Numbered from the stretch's first letter, positions 7,798 through 14,293 are shown. The stretch: 14,293 nt of DNA from UBA4874 sp002399435 (GCA_036823195.1 DAISGI010000053.1:1-14293); one strand, 5' to 3'. Notes: generated from the letters alone by a model not told the origin. A program made the numbers and translations.

Positions 7798-7845
7798 GTT
7801 ATGGAGTGCGGCGCATTCCAAAGGAAAGCAAAGGAGTGTCGGAAT

Positions 7846-8853
7846 ATGAAAAAAGCTTTGATTACCGGAATTACAGGGCAGGATGGTTCCTATCTTGCCG
7901 AATTGCTTCTGAAGAAAGGCTATCAGGTCTATGGCCTTCGAAGGCGAACCAGCAATCTGAATTATGGAAACGCGGAACATCTGAAGAACGATATTGAATT
8001 TATCTATGCCGATATGACCGATGTTCCGTCCCTGGTCACGGCATTGGAAAAGTCCGATCCGGATGAAGTATACAACCTGGCAGCCCAGTCCTTTGTCCAG
8101 ACGGCGTGGGAGCAGCCCATCCTGACCGGTCAGGTGGATGCAATGGGCGTGACCAATCTGCTGGAAGCAATCCGGATCACAAAACCGGAAGCAAAATTCT
8201 ATCAGGCATCCACCAGTGAAATGTTCGGGAAGGTGCAGGAGACTCCCCAGAAGGAGACCACTCCCTTTTATCCGAGAAGTCCCTATGCCGTGGCCAAGCT
8301 GTATGGCCACTGGATCACCATCAACTATCGGGAGAGCTATGATATGTTCGCCTGCTGTGGGATTCTGTTCAATCATGAATCTCCCAGAAGAGGGCTGGAG
8401 TTTGTGACCCGCAAGGTAACCGATGCAGCTGTGCGGATCAAGCTGGGACTGCAGAAGGAACTGCGTATGGGCAATCTGGATTCCAAACGGGACTGGGGAT
8501 TTGCCGGGGACTATGTCTACGCCATGTGGCTCATGCTGCAACAGGAGAAGCCGGATGACTATGTGGTGGCAACCGGGGAAACCAGGACGGTCCGGGAACT
8601 GCTCGATACCGCATTCCAATGTGTTGGTCTGAACTATGAGGATTATGTTGTGATTGATCCCAAATTTATTCGTCCTGCAGAGGTACAGCTGCTTTTGGGC
8701 GACTCTTCCAAAGCAACGAAAAGACTGGGATGGAAACCGAAAGTCAGCTTTCAGGAAATGATCGGAATGATGGTGGAGGAGGACATGCGCCGGGTGAAAG
8801 CGGAGCAGAATCAAAAAGAATTCCTGAGCTGCCCGGACACGGCGAACGTATGA
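7846..8853 (+). CDS. gmd: GDP-mannose 4,6-dehydratase
   Basis: This enzyme converts GDP-D-mannose to GDP-4-keto-6-deoxy-D-mannose, the branch point for GDP-D-rhamnose and GDP-L-fucose. It has 335 residues, at the short end for Gmd. The cofactor loop GITGQDGSYL is at 8-17, the arginine-rich RRRTSN at 32-37 (NADP/dimer contact region in known Gmd), STSEMFG at 122-128 (catalytic Thr and Glu), PYAVAK at 146-151 (Tyr147, Lys151), FNHESPRRG at 175-183 and WGFAGDYV shortly after 210. The Gmd signature is complete. ATG 7846 is chosen because AAGGAG (7831-7836) lies 9 nt upstream; an in-frame ATG at 7801 would add 15 non-conserved residues. The stop overlaps the rmd start as ATGA. Confidence 0.95.
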   Translation: MKKALITGITGQDGSYLAELLLKKGYQVYGLRRRTSNLNYGNAEHLKNDIEFIYADMTDVPSLVTALEKSDPDEVYNLAAQSFVQTAWEQPILTGQVDAMGVTNLLEAIRITKPEAKFYQASTSEMFGKVQETPQKETTPFYPRSPYAVAKLYGHWITINYRESYDMFACCGILFNHESPRRGLEFVTRKVTDAAVRIKLGLQKELRMGNLDSKRDWGFAGDYVYAMWLMLQQEKPDDYVVATGETRTVRELLDTAFQCVGLNYEDYVVIDPKFIRPAEVQLLLGDSSKATKRLGWKPKVSFQEMIGMMVEEDMRRVKAEQNQKEFLSCPDTANV

Positions 8854-9809
8854 AAATATTGATTACCGGCATATGCGGATTTGTCGGCGGTTATCTGAGC
8901 CGCTGTCTGGCCCGGGCGGGCCATGTGGTCTGCGGAACCCGGCTGGAAGGGGAAAGGGTACCTGATTTTCTGAGGGATACGGAAATCCATGTACTGGATC
9001 TGACCCAAAAGGATGCGGTGGGGGATGTGCTTCGGGAATCCGAACCGGATGCCGTCTGCCATCTGGCTGCCCAAAGCTCGGTGGCCCTGTCCTGGCGGGA
9101 TCCGGCCCAAACCTGGGAGGTCAATGTGATCGGCCTGATTCATTTGCTGGAGGGCATCCGGGCCATGGATTCGAATCCCCGCATCCTGCTGATCGGATCC
9201 AGTGAAGAATACGGAAAAGTGACGCCGGAGGAAATCCCTCTCCGTGAGGATCATTCCCTGAGACCGGGAAATCCCTATGCCGCCGGCAAGGCTGCTCAGG
9301 AAATGCTGGGCCGCCTCTACGCAGAGGCATACGGTATGGACATCATCATGGTCCGGGCCTTCAACCATACCGGGCCGGGCCAGGCGCCCACCTTTGTCAT
9401 TCCCGATTTTGCAAAACGGATTGCCGCCATGGAAAAAGGGCAGATGCCAAAAGAACTTCTGGTCGGGAATCTGGAGGTGGTACGGGACTTTTCCGATGTC
9501 CGGGATATCGTCCGGGGATATGCCATGCTTTTGGAACAGGGCCGGGCAGGGGAAGTCTATAACATCGGATCCGGGCAGGGATATTCCATCCGGGATCTTT
9601 TGCAGCGTCTTTTGGCAATGACGGTGGAAGCCATTGCCGTTTCCCGGGATCCTGCGCGGATGCGGCCCTCGGACGTACCGGTCCTGATTGGCGACATCCG
9701 TAAGATAACGGATCATACCGGATGGAAACCGGAAATTCCCATGGACACAACCCTGCGGGATGTTCTGGAGGACTGGAGACAAAACGATGGACTGCCCGGT
9801 CGGAAATAG
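8850..9809 (+). CDS. rmd: GDP-4-keto-6-deoxy-D-mannose reductase (GDP-D-rhamnose forming)
   Basis: This enzyme reduces the Gmd product at C4 to GDP-D-rhamnose. It is an extended SDR of 319 residues with GICGFVGGYL at 7-16, HLAAQSSVALSW at 71-82, GSSEEYG at 116-122, NPYAAGK at 141-147 (Tyr143, Lys147; Gly146 replaces the more usual Ser), VRAFNHTGPGQ at 168-178 and VVRDFSDVRD at 210-219. SSEEYG, FNHTGPGQ and RDFSDVRD are typical of Rmd rather than of GDP-L-fucose synthase (Fcl/WcaG), whose epimerase-reductase signature is not seen. Confidence in Rmd over another C4 reductase or epimerase is good but rests on motifs. It overlaps gmd by 4 nt (ATGA), so the two products are probably made in step. 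manC starts 20 nt after it. Confidence 0.88.
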   Translation: MKILITGICGFVGGYLSRCLARAGHVVCGTRLEGERVPDFLRDTEIHVLDLTQKDAVGDVLRESEPDAVCHLAAQSSVALSWRDPAQTWEVNVIGLIHLLEGIRAMDSNPRILLIGSSEEYGKVTPEEIPLREDHSLRPGNPYAAGKAAQEMLGRLYAEAYGMDIIMVRAFNHTGPGQAPTFVIPDFAKRIAAMEKGQMPKELLVGNLEVVRDFSDVRDIVRGYAMLLEQGRAGEVYNIGSGQGYSIRDLLQRLLAMTVEAIAVSRDPARMRPSDVPVLIGDIRKITDHTGWKPEIPMDTTLRDVLEDWRQNDGLPGRK

Positions 9810-9829
9810 CAACTTTGAGGTGATATTAC

Positions 9830-10900
9830 ATGAAAACAATCGGACTGATCCTGGCGGGAGGCTGTGGGACGCGGTTCTGGCCGCTGTCCCGGGCGAAGAG
9901 ACCCAAACAGGTGCTGAAGCTGGACGGAGATAAGGAAATGATCAATTTTACCATTGACCGGTGTTCCCCGTTGATTCCAAAGGAGGATATCTATCTGGTT
10001 ACAAACCGGGACCAGGCGGAGCTGCTGCAGGAAGTTACCGGCAGCCGGATGGAACCCGGCCGGATCTTTGTTGAGCCGTCCGCCCGAAATACCGCTCCCT
10101 GCATTCTTTATTCGGCGCTGAGGCTGCGGAAAAAGTATGGAGATGCAGTGCTCTGCGTCCTGTCATCCGATCAGAGTGTGAAGAAGGAAGAAGAATTTCG
10201 CAGGGTCCTGTCGGAAGCTTCCGATTATGCACAAAGCCATGATGACATTGTAACCGTCGGGATTACCCCGACCTTTCCCAGTACCGGTTATGGCTATATC
10301 AAAACCGGCTCCATGGTGTCCGGATCCGATACAGTTCATCATGTGGACCGGTTTGTGGAGAAGCCGGATCGGGAAACCGCTTCAGAATATCTTCATTCCG
10401 GCGGATATCTGTGGAACAGCGGAATGTTTATATCCCGGATCAGCACCATTCTGGACCGCTTCCGGCAGCATCTGCCGGAAATGTCTCAGGCGCTCTCGCC
10501 GCTGAAGCATCTATCCGATGAGGAAGCCGGCTCTTTTCTCCGGGAGGTGTATCCCACACTGGAGAAGATATCCATTGATTATGGCATCATGGAAAAGGAA
10601 AACCATATTGCTGTGATTCCGGGGGATTTTGGATGGAGTGATATCGGCGCCTGGAACACGCTGGGGGATGTGATCCCTCCGGATTCCAGCGGGAATGTCA
10701 TAAAGGGAGATCATGTCGGCCTGGATACGAGGGATTGTGTGGTTTTTTCAGGAGATAAAGTGGTGGCAACCATCGGCCTGTCCAATGTGGTGATTGTCAA
10801 TACTCCGGACAGTGTGCTGGTCTGCAGTAAGGACGAGGTGCAGGAGATCCGGCAGCTGACCGATGAATTGAAAAGGATGGGGCGGGAAGATTTGTTGTGA
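9830..10900 (+). CDS. manC: Mannose-1-phosphate guanylyltransferase
   Basis: This enzyme makes GDP-mannose from mannose-1-phosphate and GTP, the substrate of Gmd. It has 356 residues and one nucleotidyltransferase domain: GGCGTRFWPLSRAKRPKQ at 10-27 is the activator/nucleotide signature, EPSARNTAP at 82-90, LSSDQ at 111-115, GYGYIKTG at 153-160, FVEKPDRETA at 175-184 and WNSGMF at 195-200. The fused phosphomannose isomerase (cupin) domain of type II ManC/AlgA proteins is absent, so fructose-6-phosphate isomerisation must come from elsewhere. No phosphomannomutase is in the window either. It is the last gene of the plus-strand run; AGGTGATATTAC precedes the ATG and a strong terminator begins 5 nt after the stop. 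Placing the GDP-mannose maker after gmd and rmd completes the GDP-D-rhamnose branch. Confidence 0.94.
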   Translation: MKTIGLILAGGCGTRFWPLSRAKRPKQVLKLDGDKEMINFTIDRCSPLIPKEDIYLVTNRDQAELLQEVTGSRMEPGRIFVEPSARNTAPCILYSALRLRKKYGDAVLCVLSSDQSVKKEEEFRRVLSEASDYAQSHDDIVTVGITPTFPSTGYGYIKTGSMVSGSDTVHHVDRFVEKPDRETASEYLHSGGYLWNSGMFISRISTILDRFRQHLPEMSQALSPLKHLSDEEAGSFLREVYPTLEKISIDYGIMEKENHIAVIPGDFGWSDIGAWNTLGDVIPPDSSGNVIKGDHVGLDTRDCVVFSGDKVVATIGLSNVVIVNTPDSVLVCSKDEVQEIRQLTDELKRMGREDLL

Positions 10901-10904
10901 GGAT

Positions 10905-10947
10905 AAAAAAGAGCTGCTGCAACTTTTGATTGCAGCGGCTCTTTTTT
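10905..10947. terminator. Strong hairpin terminator, usable from both strands
   Basis: The left arm at 10905-10922 (A-run, then GAGCTGCTGCAA) pairs with 10930-10947 (TTGCAGCGGCTC, then a T-run). The stem is 18 pairs with one G-U pair, and the loop is 7 nt (CTTTTGA). On the plus strand it ends manC. On the minus strand the A-run becomes a T-run, so it also serves as an intrinsic terminator about 80 nt after the stop of the convergent LCP gene. Confidence 0.92.
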
Positions 10948-11027
10948 GTCCCTCTTTTTATTTCAAGCTTTCAAATTTCTGTTTCTTTCTCTGCTTGCAT
11001 TGGCTTTTGTCTGTTGCCGCCTGTTTG

Positions 11028-12050
11028 TTACTTGACCCTGTCCCCGGTATTTTCCGATGCATATGCAGACTTGGATCCATAAATGAACTCATGAAGCGCA
11101 TCGGTGTTCTTTTCAAGATCCGGCACAAGAACCATCATTTTGCCTATTTTCTCGTCCTCGAATCCGTCGTCCGTCGGGATGCGGAACTGCTCCATGTCCG
11201 AATTTCCAAATCCCACTATGGTGGCGGCCAACCCAATAATCTCCTTTTTGGTGAGGCTGGTCTCCACGTTGGGCAGGACCGTGTTTACCAGCTCCGGTAT
11301 CTTGGTGACGCTGATGTTCATTCCCTTTCGAAGCAGCTCACTCATAACCCTTCTCTGCCGCTCGGTGCGCTCAAAATCATCCCGCCCCACTGAACGGACT
11401 CTGGCATAGGCCACTGCCTGACGTCCGTTCAACGTCTGCAGTCCGGGTGAGGTAAGGTGTTTTGCCCTGGAACCCCTGTTGATCTTGTTCAGCTCATCAA
11501 TGTAGGGGCTGACCGCATTGACTTCATTTTTCTTGATGTTAATGTCGACACCGCCCACCAGATTGATAATGTCCTCCAGCGCCTTGAAATCCACCGTGAC
11601 ATAATCCTCAATGTTCATATTGAAGTTCGTATTGACCGTCTTGATGGCAAGAGACGGTCCGCCGCTGAAATAGGCCGTATTGATCCGGTTTTTTTCCCTT
11701 CCGGGAATCTTTACATACATGTCCCGCATCAGGGAAGTCAGTTTGATCTTCTTGCTCTTTCGGTCCACGGATGCGATCAGGATGGCATCGGAATGTCCCT
11801 TTTCGGTTTCGGAGCGTTTATCCAGTCCGAACAGGAGAATATTCGTAACGCCGGTGTCCTTCTGGGACAGCGCGTCATCGCCGATGCCCAGGGCCTCCTG
11901 TTTGTTGAGCCCCTCGCCGATCTTTTCCCCGGTGTCCGGATCCTTCAGGCTGGCTTTCGGTATCCGGTCCAGCAGGTTTAATATATAACCGCCTGTGCCG
12001 ATCAGAGCCACAAGCAAAATTATTAAAATGGTTATCAGTACTTTTTTCAT
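11028..12050 (-). CDS. LytR-CpsA-Psr (LCP) family glycopolymer-to-cell-wall ligase
   Basis: LCP proteins move undecaprenyl-diphosphate-linked polymers (teichoic acid, capsule) onto peptidoglycan on the outer face of the membrane. This one has 340 residues: an N-terminal membrane helix at about 4-26, a short linker, then the LCP domain. Features are TNILLFGLDKR at 69-79, HSDAILIASVD at 86-96, SLMRDMYVKIPG at 106-117, NRINTAYFSGG at 121-131, YVTVDFKALEDIINLVGGVDI at 150-170 and LNGRQAVAYARVRS at 207-220 followed by DDFERTERQRRVM at 224-236. The conserved Arg and Asp residues that bind the lipid diphosphate are present. ATG 12050 is chosen over an upstream in-frame TTG (12065): GGGGG lies 8 nt before it. 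It converges on the glycan operon and has its own promoter. Confidence 0.93.
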   Translation of the reverse strand: MKKVLITILIILLVALIGTGGYILNLLDRIPKASLKDPDTGEKIGEGLNKQEALGIGDDALSQKDTGVTNILLFGLDKRSETEKGHSDAILIASVDRKSKKIKLTSLMRDMYVKIPGREKNRINTAYFSGGPSLAIKTVNTNFNMNIEDYVTVDFKALEDIINLVGGVDINIKKNEVNAVSPYIDELNKINRGSRAKHLTSPGLQTLNGRQAVAYARVRSVGRDDFERTERQRRVMSELLRKGMNISVTKIPELVNTVLPNVETSLTKKEIIGLAATIVGFGNSDMEQFRIPTDDGFEDEKIGKMMVLVPDLEKNTDALHEFIYGSKSAYASENTGDRVK

Positions 12051-12160
12051 CTTATCAACCCCCAAATTATTCCTGTTCCTGCTTATTGTCCTTACAACAG
12101 TCTTTCCAAAATAACAGGCCTGATGCTTTCCATTTCAAATTTAATCTATATACTTTCTAT

Positions 12161-12188
12161 ATTATATAGAAGGACGGAATATAGTCAA
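12161..12188 (-). promoter_or_regulatory. SigA-type promoter of the LCP gene
   Basis: Read on the minus strand, TTGACT (12188-12183) and a perfect TATAAT (12166-12161) are separated by 16 nt. The -10 lies about 110 nt before the LCP ATG, which implies a 5' leader of about 100 nt. The -10 and expected start lie within an inverted repeat CTATATA-N10-TATATAG (12146-12169), which may be regulatory or may simply reflect AT-richness. Confidence 0.8.
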
Positions 12189-12202
12189 GAAAAGTTTTGA
12201 AA

Positions 12203-12219
12203 CGTAAAATGATTTTACG
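12203..12219. promoter_or_regulatory. 17-bp palindrome, candidate operator in divergent region
   Basis: CGTAAAAT-G-ATTTTACG is a perfect palindrome with 8-bp arms around one central base. It lies just upstream of the LCP -35 box, about 50-65 bp before its expected start, and about 130 bp before the ChW gene start. Length, symmetry and position fit a dimeric repressor or activator site; no specific regulator can be named. No T-run follows on either strand, so a terminator is unlikely. Confidence 0.45.
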
Positions 12220-12351
12220 GAAGAATCGACCGGATCGGGCAAAACAAGGCAGGATTTTCCTTGTATTTGTCGAATAGGGATTAAGAGATCAGCAATGAAG
12301 AAAGCAGCAATGCTTTCGGAAAAAATACAAGCAAAAGGAGTGAATCACTTG

Positions 12352-12933
12352 ATGAAGAAACATGTCGCATTTCTGGTTATATTTGCGCTTCTGTTCCCTG
12401 TCCTTTTTTGCAGGCCGGCAGATGCCGCCGGGGAATGGGCGATCGCCAGGGATATTACCATCAAGGCAAATTTCCACGTACAGTCCTATGGGAATGTTGC
12501 AACGGAAGGAAAGGGATCTCTTGCCTTCGGGACCATCGGCGAGGCGAAAAGGCTGGAAGGATTCCGGCTGGAGCTGAAAGGCGCCCCCAGTGATATGGAG
12601 ATCCGTTACGCCGTTCATGCTAAGACATACGGGGATCTTCCCAAAAATGGCCTGGCTGTGGGCCCGGAGTTTGCAGGGACCATCGGCGAAGCAAAAAGGC
12701 TGGAGGGAGTGCGGATCGGCCTTTATAAAAAGGGCACGAACACTCTGTATCCCGGATATCAGATATCCTATCAGGTACATATGCAGGGATACGGCTGGGG
12801 AGCCGATGCGAACCACAATGCATACCATGGGAATGAATATGCCTATAAGGCAGACGGCGAGTTTGCCGGAACAAAAGGCGAGGCACGGAGGATCGAAGCC
12901 GTTTCCCTTATCATTGAAAGGAAAGCACAGTAA
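12352..12933 (+). CDS. Secreted protein of three ChW-type (clostridial hydrophobic W) repeats
   Basis: A protein of 193 residues made of a signal peptide and repeats only. Residues 1-25 (MKK, hydrophobic core, RPADA) look like a type I signal peptide cut before AGEWA. Three repeats follow at about 35-76, 83-125 and 137-188. Each has the pattern (I/V)xVHxxxYG, a variable loop, then FAGTxGEAKRLEgfrl: QSYGN with FGTIGEAKRLEG (59-70), KTYGD with FAGTIGEAKRLEG (107-119), and QGYGW with FAGTKGEARRIEA (171-183). The name-giving Trp remains only in the third repeat (W149); the first two have Asn and Asp there. The third repeat has a longer loop of roughly 14 extra residues rich in Asn, His and Tyr. 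ChW repeats are typical of clostridial surface proteins; their ligand is not well defined. ATG 12352 follows AAAAGGAG by 11 nt; an adjacent TTG (12349) is an alternative. Confidence 0.87.
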   Translation: MKKHVAFLVIFALLFPVLFCRPADAAGEWAIARDITIKANFHVQSYGNVATEGKGSLAFGTIGEAKRLEGFRLELKGAPSDMEIRYAVHAKTYGDLPKNGLAVGPEFAGTIGEAKRLEGVRIGLYKKGTNTLYPGYQISYQVHMQGYGWGADANHNAYHGNEYAYKADGEFAGTKGEARRIEAVSLIIERKAQ

Positions 12934-12973
12934 CCAAAAAGCAAAAATCAAAAATTCATATTTTTATTTCATC

Positions 12974-13005
12974 AACGATACTCTCGGGAGTATCGTTCCT
13001 TTTTG
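12974..13005 (+). terminator. Intrinsic terminator after the ChW gene
   Basis: A perfect 10-bp stem AACGATACTC (12974-12983) and GAGTATCGTT (12988-12997) closes a TCGG tetraloop and is followed by CCTTTTTG. It lies 40 nt after the ChW stop, so the ChW gene is probably transcribed alone and separately from the downstream dehydratase gene. Confidence 0.9.
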
Positions 13006-13027
13006 TTGCTTCTGGAAGTTTTTTGGC

Positions 13028-13056
13028 TTGACTTAGCAACATATGAAAATTATACT
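13028..13056 (+). promoter_or_regulatory. SigA-type promoter of the downstream dehydratase gene
   Basis: TTGACT (13028-13033) and TATACT (13051-13056) are separated by 17 nt, each one mismatch from consensus. The expected start is near 13063, which gives a leader of about 110 nt before the TTG start codon at 13173. It comes right after the ChW terminator, so a new transcript begins here. Confidence 0.83.
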
Positions 13057-13158
13057 ATACATGTACCATATTCCGGCATCCATGTACTTCCAATAAGGAA
13101 AAATACATAATTAAATATTTATTTCAGCGTAGGACACGGACCAGTTTCACTATTACAG

Positions 13159-13164
13159 AAGGAG
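13159..13164 (+). promoter_or_regulatory. Ribosome binding site that fixes a TTG start
   Basis: AAGGAG at 13159-13164 lies 8 nt before TTG 13173. The next in-frame ATG is ten codons in, inside the first membrane helix, and has no comparable site, so TTG is the best start. Confidence 0.8.
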
Positions 13165-13172
13165 TGACATTT

Positions 13173-14293
13173 TTGCAAGCAAAATTTCGCAAACTGACTA
13201 TGGTTTTTTTGGATATTTTCTTTATTTCCCTTGCCCTGTACATGGCTTTTTTGACCCGGCACGGCACTCTGCCCAGTCATTCGTTATATGAGTGGCTTTC
13301 CATATGGTCCAGTCTGGTTGTCATCAGCCTGTCCTGCAATCTTCTTTTCAACCTATACCGAAGTCTCTGGCAATATGCCGGGATCAATGAGATGCTGTAC
13401 ATATTGTGTGCCGGCACACTGACCTGTTCTCTGTATTTTGTAGCCATACATCTCCTGCATATTCATATTGCCTATAGTATTTATTTTCTCATCTGGGTAT
13501 TTGACATTGTTTTTCTTGGAATCAGCCGTATCGGTTCCCGTATTATCCGTTCCATGCTGAAAAAGAGCAGCAGTTCTCCGGAGGGCAACTGTAAAATGGT
13601 TTTGGTCGTGGGTGCCGGGGAAGCCGGAGCTATGGTGATAAAGGAATTACGGGGCCATGATGAACTGGGTTTAAGGCCCATTGCCCTGATCGATGATGAC
13701 CGGTATAAACAGGGTACGCTGATTCAGGGGATCAAGGTATACGGGGATCACAGCCGGATTGGGGATGTCGTCCGCCAGCTGGGAATTGATGAAATCATCA
13801 TAGCCATGCCATCCGTTCCCAGGGAGGCGCAGGCAGATATCCTGAACGAGTGCAAGAAAACCAAATGCAGGCTGAAGACCCTTCCCGGCGTATATGAGCT
13901 GATCAGTGGGAATGTATCCATTCAGCAGATCCGGGATGTAGAGATTGAAGATCTGCTGGGACGGGATCCCATTGATTTAAATGTGGAAAATATCTGCGGC
14001 TATATTCAGGGCAAGGTGGTTCTGGTCACAGGAGGCGGTGGTTCCATCGGATCGGAGCTGTGCCGGCAGATCGCACGCTTTGACCCGAAGCAGCTTCTGA
14101 TTCTGGATATCTATGAAAACAATGCCTATGACCTGGAACAGGAGTTGAAGTGGGACTTTCCGGAACTGAACTATAAAGTCATCATCGGATCGGTTCGGGA
14201 CAAGGCAAGGATGGAATGGATTTTCCATACCTATCGGCCGGATGTCGTTTTTCATGCTGCCGCTCACAAGCATGTTCCGCTGATGGAAAACAA
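13173..14293 (+). CDS. FlaA1/CapD/WbpM-type nucleotide-sugar 4,6-dehydratase, 3' end outside window
   Basis: The frame is open from TTG 13173 to the window end (373 codons plus two bases). Four hydrophobic segments fall at about 8-28, 42-62, 73-98 and 101-120. A first Rossmann-like domain follows with MVLVVGAGEAGAMVIKELR at 142-160 and DEIIIAMPS at 206-214, then PGVYELISGNVSIQQIRDVE at 238-257 and LLGRDPIDL at 261-269, a linker typical of this family. The catalytic SDR domain begins with VVLVTGGGGSIGSELCRQI at 282-300 and DVVFHAAAHKHVPLMEN at 357-373; the catalytic triad and C-terminus lie beyond the window. Members are about 600-650 residues and usually act on UDP-GlcNAc (4,6-dehydration toward QuiNAc, bacillosamine or FucNAc sugars). 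The substrate here is inferred. It has its own promoter and probably starts another polysaccharide operon. Confidence 0.93.
   Translation, partial: MQAKFRKLTMVFLDIFFISLALYMAFLTRHGTLPSHSLYEWLSIWSSLVVISLSCNLLFNLYRSLWQYAGINEMLYILCAGTLTCSLYFVAIHLLHIHIAYSIYFLIWVFDIVFLGISRIGSRIIRSMLKKSSSSPEGNCKMVLVVGAGEAGAMVIKELRGHDELGLRPIALIDDDRYKQGTLIQGIKVYGDHSRIGDVVRQLGIDEIIIAMPSVPREAQADILNECKKTKCRLKTLPGVYELISGNVSIQQIRDVEIEDLLGRDPIDLNVENICGYIQGKVVLVTGGGGSIGSELCRQIARFDPKQLLILDIYENNAYDLEQELKWDFPELNYKVIIGSVRDKARMEWIFHTYRPDVVFHAAAHKHVPLMEN

Larger units (their letters stand above)
12066..12351. other. Divergent intergenic region between LCP and ChW genes
   Basis: This 286-nt stretch holds the LCP leader and promoter, the 17-bp palindrome, and the ribosome site of the ChW gene (AAAAGGAG, 12333-12340). 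I found no convincing plus-strand -35/-10 pair for the ChW gene, no RNA gene and no riboswitch-like structure. An in-frame ATG at 12295 exists but would put 19 extra residues before the signal peptide. Confidence 0.6.

Noticed and set aside
6712..8814. A 700-codon open frame on the minus strand
   Set aside because: It lies opposite the DUF3048 lipoprotein and gmd genes, both of which have clear motifs, ribosome sites and correct lengths. The antisense translation shows no domain pattern; long antisense frames arise from the codon bias of this DNA.
8850..9809. Possible GDP-L-fucose synthase (fcl)
   Set aside because: SSEEYG, FNHTGPGQ and VVRDFSDVRD match Rmd-type reductases; the sequence lacks the typical Fcl features.
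8811..9839. A 342-codon open frame on the minus strand
   Set aside because: It mirrors rmd almost exactly, and rmd carries intact SDR motifs and an ATGA overlap with gmd.
1..14293. CRISPR arrays, tRNA or rRNA genes, insertion sequences, attachment sites
   Set aside because: I looked for regular short repeats, tRNA-like cloverleaf sequences, transposase-like proteins and terminal inverted repeats and saw none.

Overview
The window looks like an envelope-polysaccharide locus from a Gram-positive anaerobe of the class Clostridia. The evidence is a secreted protein made of clostridial ChW-type repeats, a LytR-CpsA-Psr (LCP) ligase, a lipobox lipoprotein of the DUF3048 (YerB) family, strong AAGGAG-type ribosome sites and moderate GC. 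I cannot name the genus from the sequence alone.

Layout. (1) Positions 1-10900 carry one long run of twelve plus-strand genes with short gaps or overlaps, probably one operon that began upstream. It opens with all four dTDP-L-rhamnose genes in the order rfbD (5' end cut by the window), rfbA, rfbC, rfbB. A five-gene middle block follows: a GT4-like glycosyltransferase, a multi-spanning flippase-like LPG_synthase_TM protein, a GT2 glycosyltransferase with two C-terminal membrane helices, a small membrane-anchored Ig-like protein, and a DUF3048 lipoprotein. The run closes with gmd, rmd and manC, which make GDP-D-rhamnose from mannose-1-phosphate. (2) A strong hairpin at 10905-10947 closes the operon and, read from the other strand, also fits as the terminator of the convergent gene. 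(3) A minus-strand LCP gene (11028-12050) has a near-consensus promoter. (4) Diverging from it is a secreted three-repeat ChW protein (12352-12933) with its own terminator. (5) A second near-consensus promoter drives a FlaA1/CapD/WbpM-type nucleotide-sugar dehydratase that starts at TTG (13173) and runs off the right edge.

How the genes may work together (inference). The two nucleotide-sugar blocks would supply L-rhamnose and D-rhamnose donors. The GT4 and GT2 enzymes would use these or related donors on a lipid carrier at the inner face of the membrane. The LPG_synthase_TM protein could help move a lipid-linked sugar, and the Ig-like and DUF3048 proteins would act on the outer face. The LCP protein would attach a finished glycan to peptidoglycan. 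No Wzx, Wzy, ABC exporter, initiating sugar-phosphate transferase or phosphomannomutase lies in the window, so the system is incomplete here. The least-described part is the middle block, mainly the free-standing anchored Ig-like protein next to a DUF3048 lipoprotein.
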